Shown here: in pieces, positions 59,233 to 64,000 of the stretch
How the letters are laid out: each line of letters begins with the position of its first letter
How positions within the stretch are numbered: the first letter of the stretch is position 1
Assembly: GCA_036898135.1 (NCBI GenBank)
Contig: CM072511.1
Span: 155,232,051-155,296,050, forward strand
DNA from: Oncomelania hupensis
Lineage: Eukaryota > Mollusca > Gastropoda > Littorinimorpha > Pomatiopsidae
Reading direction: 5' to 3'
DNA: 64,000 nt
Notes under the pieces: model-generated
What the model saw: only the letters and a program-made list of their open reading frames with translations
Database searches by the model: none
What the model was told of the DNA's origin: nothing
Made by a program: the position numbers and the translations under genes

Positions 59233-59318
59233 TGTGTTCAACAAGCTGATTTTCATGGTGATTTTAGAGTAAAACAAGTGTGGTGTTCAACAAGCTGATT
59301 TTCATCGTGATTTTAGAG
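59233..59318 (+). repeat. 50-base tandem duplication
   Basis: GTGTTCAACAAGCTGATTTT and following bases are repeated at 59233 and 59283. Confidence 0.85.
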
Positions 59319-59481
59319 GACTGAAAATAACCTGCTTTTTCAGAGGGAAGCCTGTCGTTACTTTATAGTGTCATAAGCTGGGTTTTGCGAGAGAAAAAAA
59401 ATACTGACAAATGTTAAAAAATACTGACAAACGGGTCTGGAAATACTGACAAGAAGGTTAGGGGGTTGGCACCTCTGCTTA

Positions 59482-59567
59482 CTTTTCATAAAGCTATTAT
59501 TATAGCATCTATACATTGATGAAAAAAAATCAATCTTTTAGTTTATTTTATAATAATAATAATAATA

Positions 59568-59598
<31 letters not shown>

Positions 59599-60088
59599 TG
59601 AGTTATATATTAAGTTATATTTAACTTTCATGATTGACAGAACATTTTAGAAAATCATCAGCTTTTGTATTTGTATATTTATCTATTTTCAGTATGATCG
59701 GTATTATTTGCTTTAAAAAGTTTAAAATAATATCCCTCGAGTCCCAAGAGTAGTATTGAATTGTGGGTGTAATTAAATATTGATTTTTATTGAATATTTC
59801 TGTTAATTGAACATTTGTCTTTTAATTACCTGAACTGCCATGAATGTTCATAATAATGTGTCGTTAGTAGTTAGTACTGTAAATTTGCAATGTGACATTA
59901 TTACCACGCGTTGCACAGTCCATATCTTTGGTATGGATGTTTATGGTACATACAATGATCCAGTCATTACCTTTGTCTTTGCTTGGTTGCATACTTTTCA
60001 TAAAGCTATTATTATAGCATTTGATGAAAAAAAAAATCAATCTTTTAGTTTATTTATAATAATAATAATCATAATAATAATAATAATA

Positions 60089-60128
<40 letters not shown>

Positions 60129-60612
60129 TGAGTTATATAGTAAGTTATATTTAACTTGCATGATTGACAGAACATGTTAGAAAATCATCAGCTTTTGTAT
60201 TTATATATTTATCGGTATTAATTGCTTTAAAAAGTGTAAAATAATATCCCTCGAGTCCCAAGAGTAGTATTGAATTGTGGGTGTAATGACATATTGATTT
60301 TAATTGAATATTTCTTTTAATTGAACATTTGTCTGTAATATTCAACAGTTCTGTTTAATTGAACATGTGTGTGTAATTGAACATGTATGTGTACTATTGA
60401 ACAATTCTGTATAATTGAACACTTGTGCGTAGCACTTTGTACTGAACATGTGTAAGTACCATTGACCACTTTCTGTGTACTTTAATGGTATTGTCGGTAA
60501 TTTATTTACCTGGACTGCCATGAATGTTCATAATAATGTGTCGTTTGTAGTTAGTACTGTAAATTTGCAATGTGACATTATTACCACGTGTTGCACAGTC
60601 CATATCTTTGAT
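59482..60612 (+). repeat. Direct duplication of about 0.45-0.6 kb
   Basis: 59482-59932 recurs at 59993-60612, from ACTTTTCATAAAGCTATTAT to TGCACAGTCCATATCTTTG. Each copy has its own (AAT)n-(ATT)n palindrome. The second copy carries about 150 extra bases of TTGAACA-rich sequence. Confidence 0.88.
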
Positions 60613-62422
60613 CTCCATTTGGCATGCTGGGTTTATAAAAAAATTCATGAGATTTACCTATCATCACCCGGAAATAATACTCCTGTATTTTAATTATAAT
60701 AACAGTAAAATACAGCTTGTATTATTTCTGGGAGATTTTCAACATAATTATTTTTTACCCATAAGCATGCAGCAGTGCCAGCCTATAGCTGTTGTATTGT
60801 TCAAATATATACTTATGATTGTTTTTTGATATCATAGATTTTATTTTTCTGCATAAAACTGTTTATCATTGTTAATATTTAACAAGAATGTTGATATTGA
60901 CTGTCATTGATTTATGTGAGCCCTATGTTTCTGAAACCTTTGATAGTAATCCTGTGTCCGTTACGTGAAGCTGAGGTAATAAGAATGACGCTAGCCAGTA
61001 ACAGTTTGGTGGAGGAGAAAATGTAGGCCTAGGAGGTGTGGATAATTCTACAGAAATGCAGTAAAAATTAGTCTGGAGCACGTAATTATCAGAAAATCTC
61101 CTTGGGCCCTGTCACCAGCTTAGATGGGGCCTTGTTACTGAATGGCAAAAGGAATGAACCAGCGCACTCACTGTATACATGTAAAAGGGGGAGGATGTGC
61201 TGGTAGGAAGGAAAATTCATTCGCAACACATACAAGTGGTTTGCCTCTGTCCACAAAGACCAGGCGGGTACGGTGGTGTAAGCTCTTTATTGCTTCTAAA
61301 GCGAGTGAGTAAAGAGACAACCCCATTTAATGTGAGACAGGTTCAGAATACACAAGTACAAATAGGAAAAGCAGCTGGGATGGGTTTCTTTGTCTAGTCA
61401 CAAATGTATTACTGGTTATTCACACTGTGGAGGTGGAGTCATGTCTCTGTACCAGCTGTTCAAGTTCTTGTTGAAAACTTGTCACCCATATGATTAAACA
61501 GAAAAAGTAGTTATAAACATGTTTGGTTAAACATGGATAAAGAAATGTAATATAAAAAGTAACTTATACATTAATATGCTTGATAATTTATAAACAACGC
61601 AATGCACCATAAGCAGTCGCTCTATTACATGCACATCCCAGACCACCCAGCTGTGTGAATGGGAGACCTGGCTCCCTATAGAATGAGGGAAATAAAAGTA
61701 AGTGAGGGGCACCACCCTCATTAAGCTGGTCTAGAGAAAAGGGAGGTCCCTAATAATCCCTCTCACTTTTGTCTTTTTTGTATCAGTTTTATTTTTCAGC
61801 TGCATACTCTAGTAGCACTGAAGCGGTGTCTAGATTTTATGACCATTTTATCATTGATTCCATTACGAGTGTTAAATGTTTACATGCACATAATCTCAAA
61901 AGCTGTACATAAAGAGAACACATAATGCATATCATTAATTAATGTTTATATTGTTGATATCAATGTCATAATTGTAACCTGCAATCATGAGTGTGGCCTG
62001 CTTTAAAAACGGACACCGTTATCTTCTGCTGTTCGCTTGTTCTTTTGGTTGCTGTTGTTGATGTTGCTCAATTAGATAATGAATACAATAAAATATATTC
62101 AAGATGACATTTTATTTAAAATACAGGCAATGACATGATTTTATTTTTTATTTTTGTAATGAAATAAATTATGATTATCATTATGAAACTCACACAAGGT
62201 TATGATAAAAATTATATCAAAACAAGAAGGGTATCTCTTATAATATTAATAATAATAATACAAAGGATTTAAAATGTGACTCATATAGGCACAGTATTTC
62301 AAGGTGATGTATGATATATGATAAGAACACGTTCAATATGTATCTCCTCTCAGAACTTAAGAAAGTTTACTTGTGGAGTTTTCTCGATGGTTAGAAATTG
62401 TAATTAATAATCAAATTATACT
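60613..62422. other. Intergenic sequence, little recognised
   Basis: Apart from the SINE-like body near 61600-61760 I see no gene or repeat here. Confidence 0.45.
61600..61760 (+). repeat. SINE-like repeat body, second copy
   Basis: The segment GGGGCACCACCCTCATTAAGCTGG matches the body of the repeat at 32075-32100, with AAGTAAGTGA upstream corresponding to AAAGCAGCGA. The head is not clear here. Confidence 0.5.
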
Positions 62423-62539
62423 GCTAAGCTCTCTCAGATATTTGTTGTAGAAACGCTCTCTACAATCTGCGTGTAAATACAGAAAATGAGGAGTTCTCAC
62501 CACAGCAACAAAAATGTCTCGTGTGGATGACAGCATAAT

Positions 62540-62710
62540 CCCAGATCTGGTGTGTGCGTGCATGCATTCCACCGCATTGATTTTAAAGATACTGACGCTC
62601 GTGTCATAGACGGGTGAATGTTAGATACACCAATACATCCAGCATGCGCTATCGGTCCCTTCTCCCCCCCCCCCCCCCCCCCCCCCCTGCCCCATTCCAC
62701 TGTGGCGCCA
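62540..62710 (+). repeat. Dispersed repeat, third copy, with C-run
   Basis: GATTTTAAAGATACTGACGCTCG and CATCCAGCATGCGCTATCGG match 33020-33095. It contains about 23 consecutive C (about 62665-62687). Confidence 0.55.
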
Positions 62711-62891
62711 GGATTGTTTTTGCCGCGCTTTTACTGAGAAGGCCACTCTTATTTTGCCTGCAATGGGTACCAAATAAATTTTAAAAAATTAACCGGTTGC
62801 ATTGTTGTTCCATAATGTTCTTGACACTATGGATTATTCAGTTTCACAAAGATCCAGTCTGTGAGAAAAATGTTTTGCAATTTTTTTTAAA

Positions 62892-62998
62892 TTCCTATCC
62901 TATCCTATCGCATAACTCGGAGGTCGTTGGGGCACCACAGATGATCGTTTAACCAGCGTACTCCATCTTTCTCTGTCCTCAGCAACCCTCATGGCTTT
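62892..62998 (-). mobile_element. (TCCTA)-tail LINE copy I, very short
   Basis: Only the 3' 105 bases (TCCTATCCTATCGCATAACTC to CCCTCATGG) are present. It is flanked by a duplicated sequence: 62423-62505 reappears at 62998-63085. Confidence 0.8.
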
Positions 62999-63688
62999 CT
63001 AAGCTCTCTCCGATATTTCTTTTAGAAACGCTCTCTACAGTCTGCTTGACTTGTAAATACAGAAAATGAGGAGTTCTCACCACATTCACTAATAATAAAT
63101 ATTGTCAAATCTCATTTGGTTGTATTAACGCCATTGGGTTATTTTTATCATCCCACGTTGTCAAACTACAAACTGCACTTCCCACACATCGATATAGATA
63201 GCTAATATAATATGTGTTATGTTTGCATTGTGCTGCTACTGTCACAGCCTCTGCTAATATTCATGTATACTCAATCCTCTTTGCAATTTGGTGGCTGCTA
63301 TTCAAACGGCTGGTCTGGAATTCTTTGAAGGATGTTTTTATTTGTCTGCTATTATTAATTCTCATGTGTCTTGCTGGTATTGCTTGCAAACTCACGACTA
63401 TCACTGTCTGCCATGGATGTTAACTTGACATTATTGTTGTTTTCAATGGCCATATAATGATGATGAATTCTGTATCTCGACACACACTCTCTTTCTTTCT
63501 CTTTCTTTCTCTCTCTCTCCCCCAATAATTTAAGGACTTAAGGACAGGTTATAAAATTATGCTTTGCCTAAAACCTTAATCCAATTAAAGTTGGTCAACT
63601 TTAAACACCCCCCCTCCTACCACTTCCTTCTCTATTTCTTCTCCTGCCCCCTCTTTCCCTCACCCCCTCCCCCATCCTCTTCCCCCAA

Positions 63689-63693
<5 letters not shown>

Positions 63694-63764
<71 letters not shown>

Positions 63765-63854
63765 CTCTCAGAGATACGCCTTCCTCACAATTCCCTCCTC
63801 GCCTCCTCTTTCTCTCTCTCCCTCTCTCTTCTTATTTATTTTATTTATTTATTT

Positions 63855-63886
<32 letters not shown>

Positions 63887-63890
63887 TATT
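63694..63890 (+). repeat. (CT)n and (ATTT)n microsatellites
   Basis: (CT)n 63694-63759 and ATTT repeats 63835-63890. Confidence 0.95.
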
Positions 63891-63950
63891 GTCCCTTTTT
63901 CATAGGGAAATTCTGGGCCGCCTCCCCTGGGGAAAGCGTAGTTCTTGTTA
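63885..63950 (-). repeat. Dispersed repeat, copy 2
   Basis: The reverse complement matches 38400-38465 (TTATTGTCCCTTTTT, GGAAATTCTGGGCCGCC, CCTGGGGAAAGCGTAG). Flanked by an ATTT repeat. Confidence 0.6.
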
Positions 63951-64000
63951 TACATGATCCGTTTCCTAAGATTCATCATGTAACTCCATAATATGATCAG

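Larger units (their letters stand above)
62423..63085 (+). repeat. 80-base direct repeat flanking 0.5 kb
   Basis: 62423-62505 (CTAAGCTCTCTCAGATATTT to GAGGAGTTCTCACCACA) recurs at 62998-63085. The sequence between includes the short LINE copy I. Confidence 0.8.

Overview
This is a eukaryotic, repeat-saturated window, most likely from a mollusc (gastropod-like lophotrochozoan). The reasons are a multi-exon gene with GT-AG introns, many 5'-truncated non-LTR retrotransposons of several clades, tRNA- and 5S-derived SINE-like repeats, AGGTCA-rich repeats of a kind I associate with molluscan genomes, and very long (CT)n, (ATT)n, (ATC)n and (TG)n microsatellites. The species cannot be named from this sequence alone.

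One host gene can be reconstructed with confidence: a polypeptide N-acetylgalactosaminyltransferase (GALNT family, GT27) on the + strand from 35797 to 57779. It has eleven coding exons whose splice phases all agree, giving about 815 residues. It encodes a type II Golgi membrane protein with an N-terminal signal anchor, a catalytic domain with the metal-binding Asp-x-His and Gly-His residues, a ricin-B lectin domain, and an unusual C-terminal extension of about 250 residues rich in Gly, Pro and Met. Its introns (0.3 to 7.5 kb) hold most of the repeats of the right half of the window. A second, small, unassigned exon with a zinc-finger signature (52164-52448) lies inside the last intron.

Left third (1-22.7 kb): microsatellites and nested retroelements. 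They include copies of a LINE whose 3' tail is a (TCCTA)n-type repeat, an I-like element with an RNase H domain, an L1/Tx1-like element, a Rex1/CR1-like element and an ORF1 (gag-like) fragment. Two probable solo LTRs, a TIR element, and an 800-base polypyrimidine tract also lie in or near this part. Middle (22.7-35 kb): (ATC)n and (CT)n arrays, a 20-base minisatellite, a C-rich minisatellite, a 257-base tandem duplication and a tRNA/5S composite SINE. Right half (35-58 kb): the GALNT gene. Tail (58-64 kb): probable 3' UTR, a 0.5 kb direct duplication and more repeats.

The most informative observations are: a decayed tandem copy of a GALNT exon that was later split by a small piggyBac-type element with intact TTAA sites; a 41-base duplication of a GALNT splice acceptor, in which only the second site keeps the frame; a LINE copy with a twin-priming 5' inversion that was later split by a solo LTR with a perfect 5-base target duplication; and the long disordered tail on the GALNT. 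No CRISPR, bacterial operon or similar system is present. Most apparent reading frames are translations of microsatellites.
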